Assembly (NCBI GenBank): GCA_008711295.1
Contig: VUYV01000011.1
Coordinates: 3,599,029-3,663,028 of the forward strand
DNA from: Anarhynchus alexandrinus
Taxonomy: Eukaryota > Chordata > Aves > Charadriiformes > Charadriidae
Length of the DNA stretch: 64,000 nucleotides
Reading direction: 5' to 3'
The notes beneath the pieces were generated by a model that was not told the origin of the DNA, ran no database searches, and saw nothing but the letters and a program-made list of their open reading frames with translations. The translations under genes and the position numbers were made by a program. Positions 23,195-34,658 of the stretch are shown here, piece after piece; within the stretch, counting starts at the first letter, position 1, and every line of letters begins with the position of its first letter.

Positions 23195-23393
23195 CATAGA
23201 ATCATAGAATGGTTTAGGTTGGAAAGGACCTTGAAGATCATTGAGTTCCAACCCCCCTGCCATAGTCAGGGACACCTCCCATTAGACCAGGCTGCCCAAG
23301 GCCACGTCCAGCCTGGCCTTGAACACCTCCAGGGTTGGGGCCTCAACAACCTCTCTGGGCAACCTGTTCCAGTGCCTTACCACCCTTAAAGTG
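23195..23393 (-). mobile_element. CR1 LINE, young 5'-truncated copy (199 bp)
   Basis: Read on the minus strand this is the CR1 3' end: GCACTGGAACAGGTTGCCCA, the GGCCTTGGGCAGCCTGGTCT block, GGTCCTTTCCAACCTAAACC and the ATTCTATGATTCTATG tail. It differs at roughly nine sites over about 190 bp from the copy at 49775, so both belong to the same fairly young subfamily. GATTT occurs immediately outside both ends (23190-23194 and 23394-23398), a likely short target-site duplication. Only non-coding and last-codon sequence is retained. Confidence 0.92.
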
Positions 23394-24944
23394 GATTTAT
23401 TCCAGGTGAACCTGTCCCCAAATTTTACTGAAATATTTTGCTACAGTATTTATCACAATTTTCCTAACCCAATGACAGAGACATTAAGCATGGCATTTGA
23501 GGACGCAAGACAACAATAAAAGGAATTAGCAGAATGGCTGCTCATTGTTTTATTTTAAAATTCAGGCCAAAATAATTTCAAGGATGGCACATAAATCAGG
23601 GTAGCTCAACAGCTTTCCAACTGCTGGGTGTGGATGACAGGGGATGACATGTGACACACCTATATTACAATATTATTCAAATTCTTCCTGTCAAATATTT
23701 ACCATAAAGTGAAGAGATGTGATATTTTAGTGACCTAACAGGAATTCTGCCAGGATAGTATTTCTTTCATGATCTGCCTGTTTAGCTCAGGAAAGGTGCA
23801 GTGGAGCCAATCCTGTTTATTTTGGTATTCTGCAGAAGTCTCTATCATTATTTTAGCCCCATCCAAAATGAATCTGAACATATTTGCTCCCAAATGAACA
23901 AAGTACTTAGCTTTAATATCACTGACTTCTGGGACTTTGTTTATTTTTACAGTTTTACTCCAGAACAAGCTTTGTGGCATAGCTTCTCATAAGGAACAGG
24001 GCTTTTGATCTAAACAGAACTCTCTTTCATTCAATCTCCTCTGGCAAGGGACAGATTTCTATCATCTCCTTAAGACTGTTCACCTTGTTTGTAAATATGT
24101 GTGTCAGAGCATCTCTATGATTTTATTTAAGCCTAGGCTTCCATACTTTTCTACTAACACCATATAATAGCAATGCATCAAAGTATCTCAGTACACCAAG
24201 AGCTCACAAGGGTCCATTCGAATAATCTGCTACGTACAGCTACGATCCACTGACATGATGTAACCAACTCCTTCTGCAACACTTTGATGAGAGCTACAGT
24301 AAAGCACAACTGCGCTAGCTAGGGAAACAACCTCAATTCCCACAGTTAAACCCACTGGCAGAGGTCAAATTAGCTTCCCTTGTGAGGGAAGGGGTGAATT
24401 AAAACTCAAGCAACCCATACAGCTTTGCCCACAAATCTGTGCCCACACTAAGAGTGCTCGGGCAGTGCACTATACCAGCATCACTGCATCCCTAAAACCC
24501 TCTGACCACGGAAATGGCCTCAGAGCAATGGTGTCCTATTGTCGTGACTTCTGCCTTGCATTTGTTTATTTTTAGCTAGGATTAGGCTGAATTCTTCTAC
24601 ATCCCAATAAACACTAAAGTAAACCAGCTCTAAATTCTGCTAGAAAAGACATGGGCAACTAGGTCACGCAATATACGTACGCACACTTCACTGATCTTTT
24701 CCGTGACTGCTTGTAAATCCAAACATTCTGGGTATACCCATACAAAAACATCAACCCAATCCCCAAGCAGAAAACCAGTCTACTAGGCTCTGAGGACTTG
24801 CCCTTAAATCTATAGTATAAACAACAGTATTTATCTAGCATATTAACAATAGCAGAACGGATGTGTGTCACTGTATGTGGTTCACAGGAGAATATCCAAG
24901 GACTGGGGCATGAGAGAGTTTGAAAAAGCCAAAGATTCACAGCC

Positions 24945-24958
24945 ATATATATATATAT
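24945..24958. repeat. (AT)7 microsatellite
   Basis: A pure alternating AT tract between GCC and GA. It may vary in length between individuals. Confidence 0.9.
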
Positions 24959-25353
24959 GATTTTTGTTGCCTTTTTAAAAAAACAAAACAAAACAAACCA
25001 ACAGATAGGTCTAGCATTTCACATCTTTCCCCTATTGATCTCCTACTGTAATAGAAACACATCTGCACCTTTCCCCCCAGACCCTTTCTTGGGGCACGGA
25101 AACGGTCTTGGGTTCTTCCTGCCTCTTCTGCTTGTTTGGTAAAGGTCCCTCCACAAATGCAGCTACTGGCCAGGTAATGCTGCCTTCACAGAACAGGTCA
25201 GGGCTGAGCTCTCATCTCTACCTCAGAGGGAGCAATAGGAAAAATTTCCTCTCTTACCCACATGCCACGTTTTCACAAATCAAACAGGAACATGGTATTT
25301 CTGACTTTCTAACTCAATGACTTTCAAAGCTATGGAGAAATAGGACAGGTAAG

Positions 25354-25430
25354 GAAAAAATAACAACAAACTGACAAAAAAAACCCAAACCAACAAAACA
25401 AAACAAACAAAAAACCCACCAGACAAAAAA
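25354..25430. repeat. A-rich low-complexity tract (ACAAA/AAACC type)
   Basis: Runs of A broken by single C or CC (AAAACAAAACAAACAAAAAA and similar). It has the form of a decayed poly(A) or simple repeat, with no recognisable retroposon next to it. Confidence 0.8.
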
Positions 25431-26623
25431 GCCAAATCCCTTCCAAGCAACCTCCCCCACAGCAGTAACAGTGCAGACCCTATGCCAGCCCCCCAAAAGA
25501 CGGGAGACAACAAACTTCAGAATACTTCTATAATTTCCAACTCGCAGGAAGGAGGTTGTCGTTTCCTCATGACAAAGTAAAGAAAAAAACCCCAAATTTG
25601 CTAGAAAGCCATGAATAGAGGTGATTATATAAACCCCTACTTTATACTGCACGCAATTTATTTACTTGAAACAGCACCTATTTCCAAGTAGAGCTCAAAC
25701 ACACGCTTAGTCTAAATAAGACGGACTATGTATGATCTACTGCTCTGCATCTCTATGCACACCAGGTTAATAAACGCAAAGGTCCCTGTCCTTCCAGAAG
25801 CCGGGAGCCCGGCTCCACACACGGCATCGCTGTCCTTACAAGGGTTAGACAAACAGACCAGCAAACCCTGGCGAAAAGGAAATGCATTTTGAGTTCACAG
25901 TGGGGCTATCACTTGGCTATTTCTGTACCGCCTGCATCTAAAAAAAGATCCAGTTCACACAAGTAGCTATTTTACCTTACTGTCCCACAAGATCTAAATG
26001 CATTTTTTCCGATTACACTTTCCCACCATAAAATACACGACAAAATGTGACAAATATTTTTAAATATTCCTATGAAAGCGTTTTGCTTATATATAGAAAC
26101 ATGAGTATATATGGAAACATACAAAACTCTGTGTTTATATATAGATGTCTCCTCACTGTATAACTAATATTAGTTCATGGAACTGAAGTCACACGCGACA
26201 AAAAAATGAATTAGAGTTCCAGTGAGCTTTGCCATAAAGTAGACAAAGCAGAAAAAAACCCTCTTGGATTTATGGTAATCTCTGTATGAAATGCTGAATG
26301 GTAAATTCCCTTGAGAACTTCTCTGACACAAGAAATACACAACAAAATAAACAAACTAGGAGACGAGTCCAAGAGGCTCACTGAAGAGATATCTCGTCCA
26401 CATCTTTTTTTTTCTCCTCCAATCCAGCAAAATCTCTGGCGCGAATCACAAGAGAGGCACACAGAGGTCGTCTTCAGGCCTAAAGCCCATCTCCTGGGGA
26501 ACAAAGGCCCATCAGCTTCACTAAGGTCCTGGCCATTTAAAGCTCTTTTAAAGGAAACATTTCAAATGACTACCACAACTGCTACCCTTGTGAGAGTGTT
26601 CCACGCTATAATGCCCCTTCTAT

Positions 26624-26644
26624 AAAAAAAAAAATATATATATA
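26624..26644. repeat. A11 run followed by (TA)n
   Basis: Eleven A bases run directly into alternating TA. Simple sequence only. Confidence 0.85.
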
Positions 26645-26936
26645 CTTTGATCATTACATGAAGGTGATAAAAGTTCTTCATAAGACTTATTTGCACAAGT
26701 CTGAGGGGTTTGAATTTTACTCTCTGATTACTTCTCCATGGTTTGGTGTCCCACCCACCACATTTCTTGTATCTAACTAAAAGATAAATGTATAATTGAC
26801 TAATCTCTTTCATTGTTGAAGATGAGGGAAACAAACCAATCAGAAAATATGAGGGACTTTTCTTTTTAACGGATAAAATGTAAATACTTTTTTCCATGCC
26901 CCTAGGGGAATTAGTAAAATGGATGAAGAATACTCT

Positions 26937-26961
26937 CCCCCCCCCACCTTTTTTTTTTTTT
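26937..26961. repeat. C9 run and T13 run, adjacent
   Basis: Nine C bases, then ACC, then thirteen T bases. A homopolymer-prone site where assembly or read errors are likely. Confidence 0.85.
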
Positions 26962-29017
26962 AAGAGAACAACTCTCAATCCCATCTTGTCACATCTGTTC
27001 AAGTACTATTCTAAACCATGAGTCTCCATTCACAGCACTTATACTCCAGTACTTAAAACTGTCACAGGAGCCTGTTTTAACATCCAGCCAAATACCCCTG
27101 CTTACATGCTTTCCTTGCCGAGTACAGAATCCCGGTTTTCATGAAAATGAGAGTTTTCAGCAATAAAAGCCAGGTACTTTTGCAGCAGTTTCACAATTAC
27201 CATCAATAAAAAGAACCCTTGGATGACCTGGACAATAAGTAGCTCAAGTTTTTTTCTGAAATACAATAAAGCTACTGAAATAATGGCATACCCAGCCCTG
27301 CATCTCACGGTTACAATTTTGTGTAACATGCTGGAGTCAACCAGGCAAAGCAACCAAGAGAGGGGTCTGAATGGGGAAAGGTTGGAGTAGGCAGCCTCTG
27401 TAGAGCTTAGTGGAGAGTCTCACGCGATAGCTCTGTTGTCATGGTTTGGGCTGGATGGGCCACCGAAATGAACAGAAGGGCAGAGGTGTTTCCAGAAATG
27501 AAGATGAGCTGCTCTCAGGAACCAAGAGGAACACCTCTCAATCTTTAAAGGCTGGTGGCATCTCACCTGCTTCCTTCCATGGCAACTGGATTCCCTTATC
27601 AAAAAGCTGTTGATGCTAAGCTCTGTCTTCTCTCCTGCCTTCTAACTCCTGTTGCATTAAATATCCAGAAAAGCAAACGAGGCTGAGGATGAATAAATGC
27701 ACTTGCACAATTGAAGTAGTGAAATCCCAAAGGTTTCTTACAGAAATTTTACAGATCTCTGTCCCACTTCACGACATCACCACCTTCTTGCCGGCCAAAA
27801 ATTAGCAACTATATAATAGGTTCAGCTGCACAGTACAAAGGAAGTCTAGAACAAGACTAGATCACAGTGTGATGACCACAGAAGAAGACTAGTTCTAGAT
27901 CCTGGGCCCAGGAACTTCAAACCTCCCCAGCTTCACAGGAACACCAAGTTCTTTTACGACCACAAGTGATCAGGAGCTCAGATATATTATTCATTGAGAT
28001 GATGACATGTCTGGCAGAACAACAGCTCTTGGCAGGACAGCAAAATATTTATGCAGTGTAACAACTCAAAGGAAATGATCTGCCAAATTGACTGCAACAA
28101 TAGTCTTCAACCTTTTTCAATTTGCGGGCTGCTAAAAACGCTCAGTGGGAGCGCAGCACTCTGTACAGCTGAGCTCTCTACTGACAAGAGGCTTATTGTT
28201 TTTAAGATACCTTTTACTGAGACGTCAGAAATAGTCCTTGGACGCAAGCTAAAAAAATCACCAGACCACATTATTTTCTGGAAGTTTTTCATCCAAATAT
28301 TAAGCAATCTTCCTTACCGTATACAATACACCAAGACTTAAAAGCCTGCAATCAAATTGTTACGGGTCCCTGCAAAATAAAGATACTCTTCCTAGTGACA
28401 TTAGCAAGAGCCCGCATGACAAATACGGAGACAAACCACCATGTAAAGTGGTCAAATGACAGAACTCAAAAGCAGAGGAGCCCCCAGGGCAGGGACGGCT
28501 CAGAGCAGTGTATCACTGAACAGATCCCCCCGGGCTCCTCCGGGCAGAAAGCGAGAGCAGAAGCAACCCTGGGAGGGACCCCGAGTTCTGAATCCCACGC
28601 GGGTGTATTTCTAAGGAAAGCTGAAATTAGCAATTGGCAACAGTGGTTTTTTTCAAGGCAGCATTTAGAGACTTATCAACAGAAGCAAAATATAGGGAAG
28701 GGAGAAGAGAAGGAAATGGAGGAACTCTGGGAACTGCAAATGAAATTCATATTATTTCCACTGTGGTAGCACTTAAATCAGTGCTCAAACCACCATCTCT
28801 GCCCCAGCTCGTTAGACTACCTAGTAATTTTCCTGCTCCTGTACAGTAATCCACAGTGGGAGCCATGGCAATGTGGGGACAAGAGAGGCCAACGTACCCC
28901 AGCCTCACTGGGGGCACGGGAGGAGGAGGTAGAAGGACTGGGGAGGTGATGGCAGGTACAGTATGATTGTCTCAAGCACTGATGGGTTTCATCAGATGTA
29001 CCTTTTCCGTAGACACA

Positions 29018-29220
29018 AATATCGGCAAGTTAGCCTGGTGGTCTGGCCATTGCGAAACGGCTGTTTCCTATAGGTGTCACAACAGAGGTGATCCGAGGGG
29101 AGCGCTTTGCAGATAACGCTAGGAAAGGTTTTACAGGCAAAAGGAGCAGTGCGGAAGAGCTCATAGCAGAAAGTGCAGCTGAGGTCGACACAGCTCTAGA
29201 TGTGCAGGGGCGAGACATTT
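29018..29220. other. CpG-richer segment with a short minus-strand open frame
   Basis: About ten CpG sites lie in 200 bp. A 62-codon minus-strand frame begins MSRPCTSRAVSTSAALSAMS and is rich in Ser, Ala and Arg. I recognise no domain. It could be a decayed insertion or a small regulatory patch. Confidence 0.2.
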
Positions 29221-29936
29221 AAAAGGGTACAAGAATAAACAGGAAGCTCTTGCCCACCCTGCATTGCACCTGCGATGGCCAGACGGCAGTTCCCACCCTC
29301 AGTCGTGTGCCTTAAATTCCTCACCGAATTTGAGGCAGCATCACTCTCTATCCTCACACTTCCCACTTCAATGCTTTTCTATGAAACACCCTTTCGAAAA
29401 TCAAAACTGAAGACAGCTCCTTTTCCCCTTGCAATGGGTCTGAGCCAGCCTCTGAGGTGAGAGCAGAGAGCACAAAGTTCCAGTCTTTAATCAAGAACAA
29501 ACGTTGATCTGCCAGCAAGTATACCAATTCTTTTGTTGAAGATGAAGGAAGCAGATGTGTTTTCCAAACACCAAGGCTAGTGAAACTTGATTAGCGGAGG
29601 AGGTTTGAGAGTAGATGGCGGTGCTTCTGGAACTAGGTTAAAAAATGGCATAGGAAAACGCACACAGCAAGGAAGTACCTTGAGAAAGAGATTTCACTGA
29701 TCTGACAGGAGAAAAAGACATCTTAGAGCAGCCCAGTGTTCTCAAAGGAGGTAGGGAGTATCTTCAAATGCTTAAGGGATTATGAAATGGTGACTGGAAT
29801 GAAAACGTGCAAACCTAAGGTAGAAAGAATAGCATAAATACAAGTGAAATGATCAGAAATGCTAATATCGGTGTGCGAGTTACACCACAGGATGAGCACA
29901 GAAAGTATTAAGAAGGAAGGTAAGAGCATGCTAAGA

Positions 29937-29971
29937 CAAATAATTGCTACAACTGCTGTAGCAATTATTTG
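29937..29971. repeat. Perfect 14-bp inverted repeat with 7-nt loop
   Basis: CAAATAATTGCTAC at 29937-29950 is the exact reverse complement of GTAGCAATTATTTG at 29958-29971; the loop is AACTGCT. The right arm overlaps a second near-palindrome, ATTTGCT-GA-AGCAAAT (29967-29982). The stem does not extend beyond 14 bp, so it is too short for a typical pre-miRNA. Confidence 0.9.
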
Positions 29972-30539
29972 CTGAAGCAAATATGACACTCCAGAAACAA
30001 GACGGGGGTTTGTGCACAGAAATCACCCCAGTCATACAAGCGAGTTGCCCAGGGGTTTACGCCAAGCTGTTCGTGAGAAAGTCTCCTGAACCCTGTGAAC
30101 AATGAAAGCAGCCCTTTTTCCATCCATCTCTCCCAGAGTATTTAAAGATTTGAATTTTCCCATATCATTTTTGGTTTGTCTCTCTCTTCCTATAAATAGA
30201 GAAGCAGCAGTGCATCCATCTCTTCATCTTTTTTGGTGGTCTAGCATTGCACACATGCTGGAATGTTTTTCTAGTAAATGATAAGCGATGGGAAACAAGT
30301 CAAAGACAAAGGATGAGAGACCTTGAGCTCAGACAAGTAGGAGAGATGGGAGCCTTCTCCTCTTTCCCAAGAGGCAGGTATCTTTTCTCTGGACCAAAGG
30401 GTTTTGTTTTGGAAACAAACGTATCTATTTCTGTCATTTCCTTTAGACACGCAGTCTTCCTGGGGCTGATAGTAGACTGACTACAGTGTCTGAGAATGAC
30501 AATTTGGCCCCCAAAAGAAAGCATTTCTAACCTAAATAC

Positions 30540-30815
30540 GAAACCCGAAGGAAACACACCCCTGCTGCTAAGCGCACGTCTCAGCGGACTAACGCTGTGA
30601 TCTGTGCTCTGCTCCCAGAGCCTTTACTTTAATCCAAAGTCCAATAATCGAGTTAGCACTTTGTGAGGAGAGCTAAACCCCCTGGGATTTCAGCCGAGCG
30701 GCCAGCCGGTGGAGAGGCTGAGCTGGACATCAGCCGGTGGTCGGGCTGCCATGGGAAAACAAGCATGGTGTGGGCAGCCGGACAGCTGAGCGAGGAGCTG
30801 CAGGGACGCCTGTAG
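30540..30815. other. CpG-richer segment with a 10-bp direct repeat
   Basis: About fourteen CpG sites lie in 275 bp. CAGCCGGTGG occurs twice about 28 bp apart (near 30703 and 30731). No coding or repeat identity was recognised. Confidence 0.25.
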
Positions 30816-31877
30816 CTCTACCCTGACCCATAGGAGGTCAACCACACCACTGGATGTTCCCAAGAAAAACAAAAACATGAACAGAAGAGGAAGGGCAAGC
30901 CATGGCAAAGAGAGAAAATGCCAAGACCAGGCAGTTTGGGCTTGGAAGTTGCTTCATAAGTCAACGAAGCCCACTTCTGTAATGAGATGCTTCAGCACAA
31001 CATGAAGGCAGTGTAGGTGTCTCAAGATGCAGCCCTGATGTACCACTGCAGCGACAAACAGGACGAGACAGCCTCACTAACACAGCAATGTCTCCGATAG
31101 ATGGGGAAGGAGCTAGGGAGAGCGGCAGGGTGGGAAGGGGGGGGAGCTAATGAATTCCAGAAGATCACAGTCTTCCATCCCTACTTAAAAATAGGAACTG
31201 CGGTCAGGGGTTTGAGACAGAGAGAGTCAAACCTCAGCATTTGGATCCAGATTTTGAAACCACAAGAGGTCAGAGTTAATTGACGGTTGGTCATTCAGAG
31301 GTCCTGGGACAACTTAAGAATCAACAATGTGCTATAAAGTCTTGTCGAAGTTAGGCTCCTATCTCCCATCCAAAAGATGTGACGATACCCCTGAAAACAG
31401 CAGCCCTGACCAGCATCCTTTCTTGGCTTACCTGCTCAACACTGCCCTTGGGGGAAATGAGAAGGTTGCCAGCTAGCAGCAGTATGTTGGGCAGAGCCTG
31501 GTCGCAAGAGCTGCAAGAGCAAACAGCTTTCAAAGTACACAGCAGTGGGCAGGTTCTTGTGGAGCTGGCAGGGCCGCTGACTCTGGGATAGCCTAATCCA
31601 CTAACAGGTAAATCCCCTCAACAAAACATTCCTTCCTGCCTGAAAAGACTTATTTGGCAACCAAAGCCCCCTGCTTTAGAGTAAGAGCTGGGGAGGAATG
31701 TGACCTGTGGCTGCTGATGGGAGAAGGCCCCAGCACATGGAGTACCAGGCTGAAAGCTGCCCAAGCCTCAGCACGTGGGGCTCTCCAGTGAATGGTCCTG
31801 ACTTGACGTACAAGATCGTTGTTTAGCAGGTGGGACACCAGGCACTGAGATTTGGTGCTTGCTGTGCTCTTTAGGTG

Positions 31878-31927
31878 CATGGGCTAGATGAACTTTAAAG
31901 GTCCCTTCCAACCCAAACTATTCTATG
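31878..31927 (+). mobile_element. CR1 LINE 3' tail fragment (first of two)
   Basis: GGGCTAGATGAACTTTAAAG, GTCCCTTCCAACCCAAACTA and TTCTATG are the last ~50 bases of a CR1 element, with the octamer tail reduced to one unit. A second CR1 tail follows within about ten bases. Confidence 0.8.
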
Positions 31928-31935
31928 TTAAAGAT

Positions 31936-32017
31936 ATCCCTGCTCATTGCAGGGGGTGGTTGAACTAGATGACCTTTAAAGATGCCTTCCAAACCAAACT
32001 ATTCTGTGATTCTATGA
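31936..32017 (+). mobile_element. CR1 LINE 3' tail fragment (second of two)
   Basis: TATCCCTGCTCATTGCAGGG, GGTGGTTGAACTAGATGACC and CTTCCAAACCAAACTATTCT, with a TGATTCTATGA tail, form a second CR1 3' end in the same orientation as the fragment before it. The two are diverged from each other. Confidence 0.85.
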
Positions 32018-34589
32018 GAAGGGACTAGCCCTCCAAACAGCTGAATCTGCACAAAGGAGTTTGGTGGTTTGGCAAACATCATCCCAAGCATAAGGGTTTG
32101 GCCTGCTAACTCTGATGAGGACAACGCAGAAGGGAACTCAATAAAAATGAAAATGCAAGTGAGAGACTTCTGCTTTGGACCCTGCTTCAACATGCTCCTA
32201 AACATTGCTCATACATGGAGCAAAAGCCCATGCTAGGGTCTTCAGGCAAAGCGAGAGAGGGCATTACAACGGTGTTATTGTGAGCTGGCCAGCCCTGGGA
32301 TCCTCTTATCTTACCAATCCTTGTGTTCAGCTTTTGCTTTATGAAATGCAAGTCCTGTCTAACACCGCTAGGTTAGCAAACCAAACAACTCAAATTTCAC
32401 TAATTGAGATTACTGAGGAAGAGGAACAGATCCTCTCTCTGGCTCCTGTAATGGGGATAAAAGTTTGGCAAATATACTAAAATCAGGCAAAACAGAAAAT
32501 GCTAGAAAATCCCACCTGGGGATTTTTATCAGACAGTTTACCCCAAATGATACAGAAAGATGCCTTTTGTTTTTTAAGTTTTCCAACATTTCTCTTTGCA
32601 GTTTTCTAACCGGAGAAGGTTTTGAATGCAGGGATATGATACGCTGCGCTGTAGCCATGCTGCTGTCCTTAAATGGAGACATCTTACTCCCTGCCCAGAT
32701 ACAGATTCACAGCGGTAAAGAGACTGTAGTCTGGTGTGGTATGTGCCCTGCACGATCATTCGTTCATCACCCCACTTGTACCAGCATGGGCATCAACTCA
32801 AAGGCAGGAGCGCACAGATCTGTCTCACAAGAGGTGTTGGTCAGTCAGGGTGGTTTTGTTTACATGGAGTGATGGAACAGCCCCTTACGAATGCAAATGT
32901 GTGGTAAGAGTAGTTGCTGGACCTGCTGCAGCTTCTCAAGTATGCAGAGATAAGCTTTGTTATCAGACCAAAGTCAGTATAAGATTCAACTGTTTCCCTA
33001 AAAGAATCTTCACTCACCCAATTCCACCTCTCATTTGTTAGTAGGTGGCAACACGTTTTTCCCCACCCCAACAAATTACATTTCTCACGTGTTGAAAAAC
33101 CAAGGCTAACCATTTTGTGCTCTAAGCACATTCAAGAGCTGATAAGAAACCTACTGTGGCTCATTTGTCTCTAACAGGATTGTACATACAGCTCCTAACT
33201 TTTCCTCCCAGCTTTGGGGAATTGGAGCTGCGTATGAATTTCCTTTCCTTATAATCCTTTGTTGGAAATGATCAGTACCGCTTGTCACAAGCCTGTCATG
33301 CGGGGAAAAACAAGCCACAGAGGAGATGCAAACTCCCCCTCCCAACAATAACAGTACTCACTGAAGAGAGGTGAGGGGACACAAGGGAAAAGGGGGCTCT
33401 ACTTGAGGGCTTGCAGGTCACTTCTTCACTTTTACAGTCAGCAACAGCCAGGCTAAAAACTGTAGACCTGATCACGGTAAAGAACACATCTAAAGTGAGA
33501 AAAACAGTCATGTTGAATTAAGGCGAAAGGAGAAGAGACAGAAATTAAACAAAGGAGAGAGAAAGATCAAATGAACAAAACCAGAAGCTCTTTCAGCAAC
33601 TCTTCTCCAAAAATAACACATCCCCCAGGTAAATTGAGACAGCAAAAGAAAGCCCCTACCCTGTGTGACAGCGACAGCACAGTAGATCAACCAACACAAA
33701 CCTTACACACTCCCTTGTGGAGAATTAGAGAGTAACAGAGATTTTAAGCAAGAGTACGCATGCGTGTAAGTTTGCTTTTTCAAATTCTGATCCCCTCACA
33801 GCTTCTCATCAGCAGTTTTCTATTTCTACTATGAAGGGCTCTAGCGCAATTATGCTCAGTTACTGAAAGCCTCTTTACTCTAATCCTCTTCTTAGCCTCA
33901 GAAAGTAACAGCATCAACTGATACCTGTGAGCTTAGCCTCCTCTGCAGGAAACACTCTAGAGTTCATGGCAGAGAAAAACACTCTCAGGATGTACCCATC
34001 TATGCCAGCTCCCCTGTTCACCTTACCAGCACTAAGTACCAGGTCTTCTAACTGAGTCAAACCAAATTTTCAAGGCCCAAACTCATAATTTTGGTATTTT
34101 AAAGAAGCGAACTCCAAGCAGAAAACATGGAAATCTCAACTTGTCATGAGGACACATAATGCTTTGGTTTTTTGGTTTTTTTTTTAATATATTTTAAAGT
34201 ATTTTAAAAATAAAGTTATTTACCATGAGGTGATGGGAAGGGGGTGCTGAGGAGGGGGCACTGTGCTGTTTGTTACTTTTGGCATGGATGTTGAAACCAG
34301 GCCCTAACAGACATAATTATGGGGTAGACTGAACTCTTCCCTGATGAGTTTTCATCAACCGCGAAGTTAAAGGCAAACTTGAAGAGAAGTATAAACAATT
34401 CTGATTCAAGCAATGAAACTGAGAGAGACAAGCAAAAGTTATAAGCATCTTGGAAGTCCTTTTGAGAGGCATTAGACCTATTGAACGACTGCAGTTTTCC
34501 CTTTCATTTAGAGAGCTGCAGGTTTTTAAGTGTAGCTGTTTAACCCCTGCAATGCACAGTGACCTTTTTATTTTCCATTGCTCTTGCAG

Positions 34590-34658
34590 TTTTCCAGCAG
34601 TTTGAGCTCATTGGGGCTAATTACCTCAACATGGAGCCACAAATGGAAAATGTTGCTG
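34590..34658 (+). other. Exon-like segment on the plus strand (candidate only)
   Basis: A pyrimidine tract (TTTTTATTTTCCATTGCTCT) ending in TGCAG precedes 34590. A perfect consensus donor G|GTAAGT follows 34658. The 69 nt between them are open in two frames, one reading FQQFELIGANYLNMEPQMEN. The segment is antisense to CNNM2. No partner exon or known domain was recognised, and such decoys occur by chance in long introns. Confidence 0.2.

Larger units (their letters stand above)
23394..31877. other. Intronic sequence, no gene recognised
   Basis: This segment contains (AT)7 at 24945-24958, an A/C-rich tract at 25354-25430, A11 followed by (TA)n at 26624-26644, C9/T13 runs at 26937-26961, CpG-richer patches near 28480-28610, 29018-29220 and 30540-30815, and nested inverted repeats at 29937-29982. 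No exon or CR1 copy was recognised. Confidence 0.55.

Noticed and set aside
27437..27660. TGTCATGGTTTGGGCTGG start resembling the 5' end of some avian endogenous-retrovirus LTRs
   Set aside because: Only the first ~18 bases look similar. No matching CA end, polyadenylation signal, primer-binding site or target duplication was seen, so I do not call an LTR. A repeat-library search would settle it.
27836..27900. Repeated CTAGA/TCTAG words (GTCTAGAACAAGACTAG and GACTAGTTCTAG)
   Set aside because: Arms of only about seven paired bases with a long loop; not above background.
29937..29971. Inverted repeat considered as a microRNA precursor
   Set aside because: Pairing stops after 14 bp on the lower stem, well short of the roughly 30-bp stem of a pre-miRNA.
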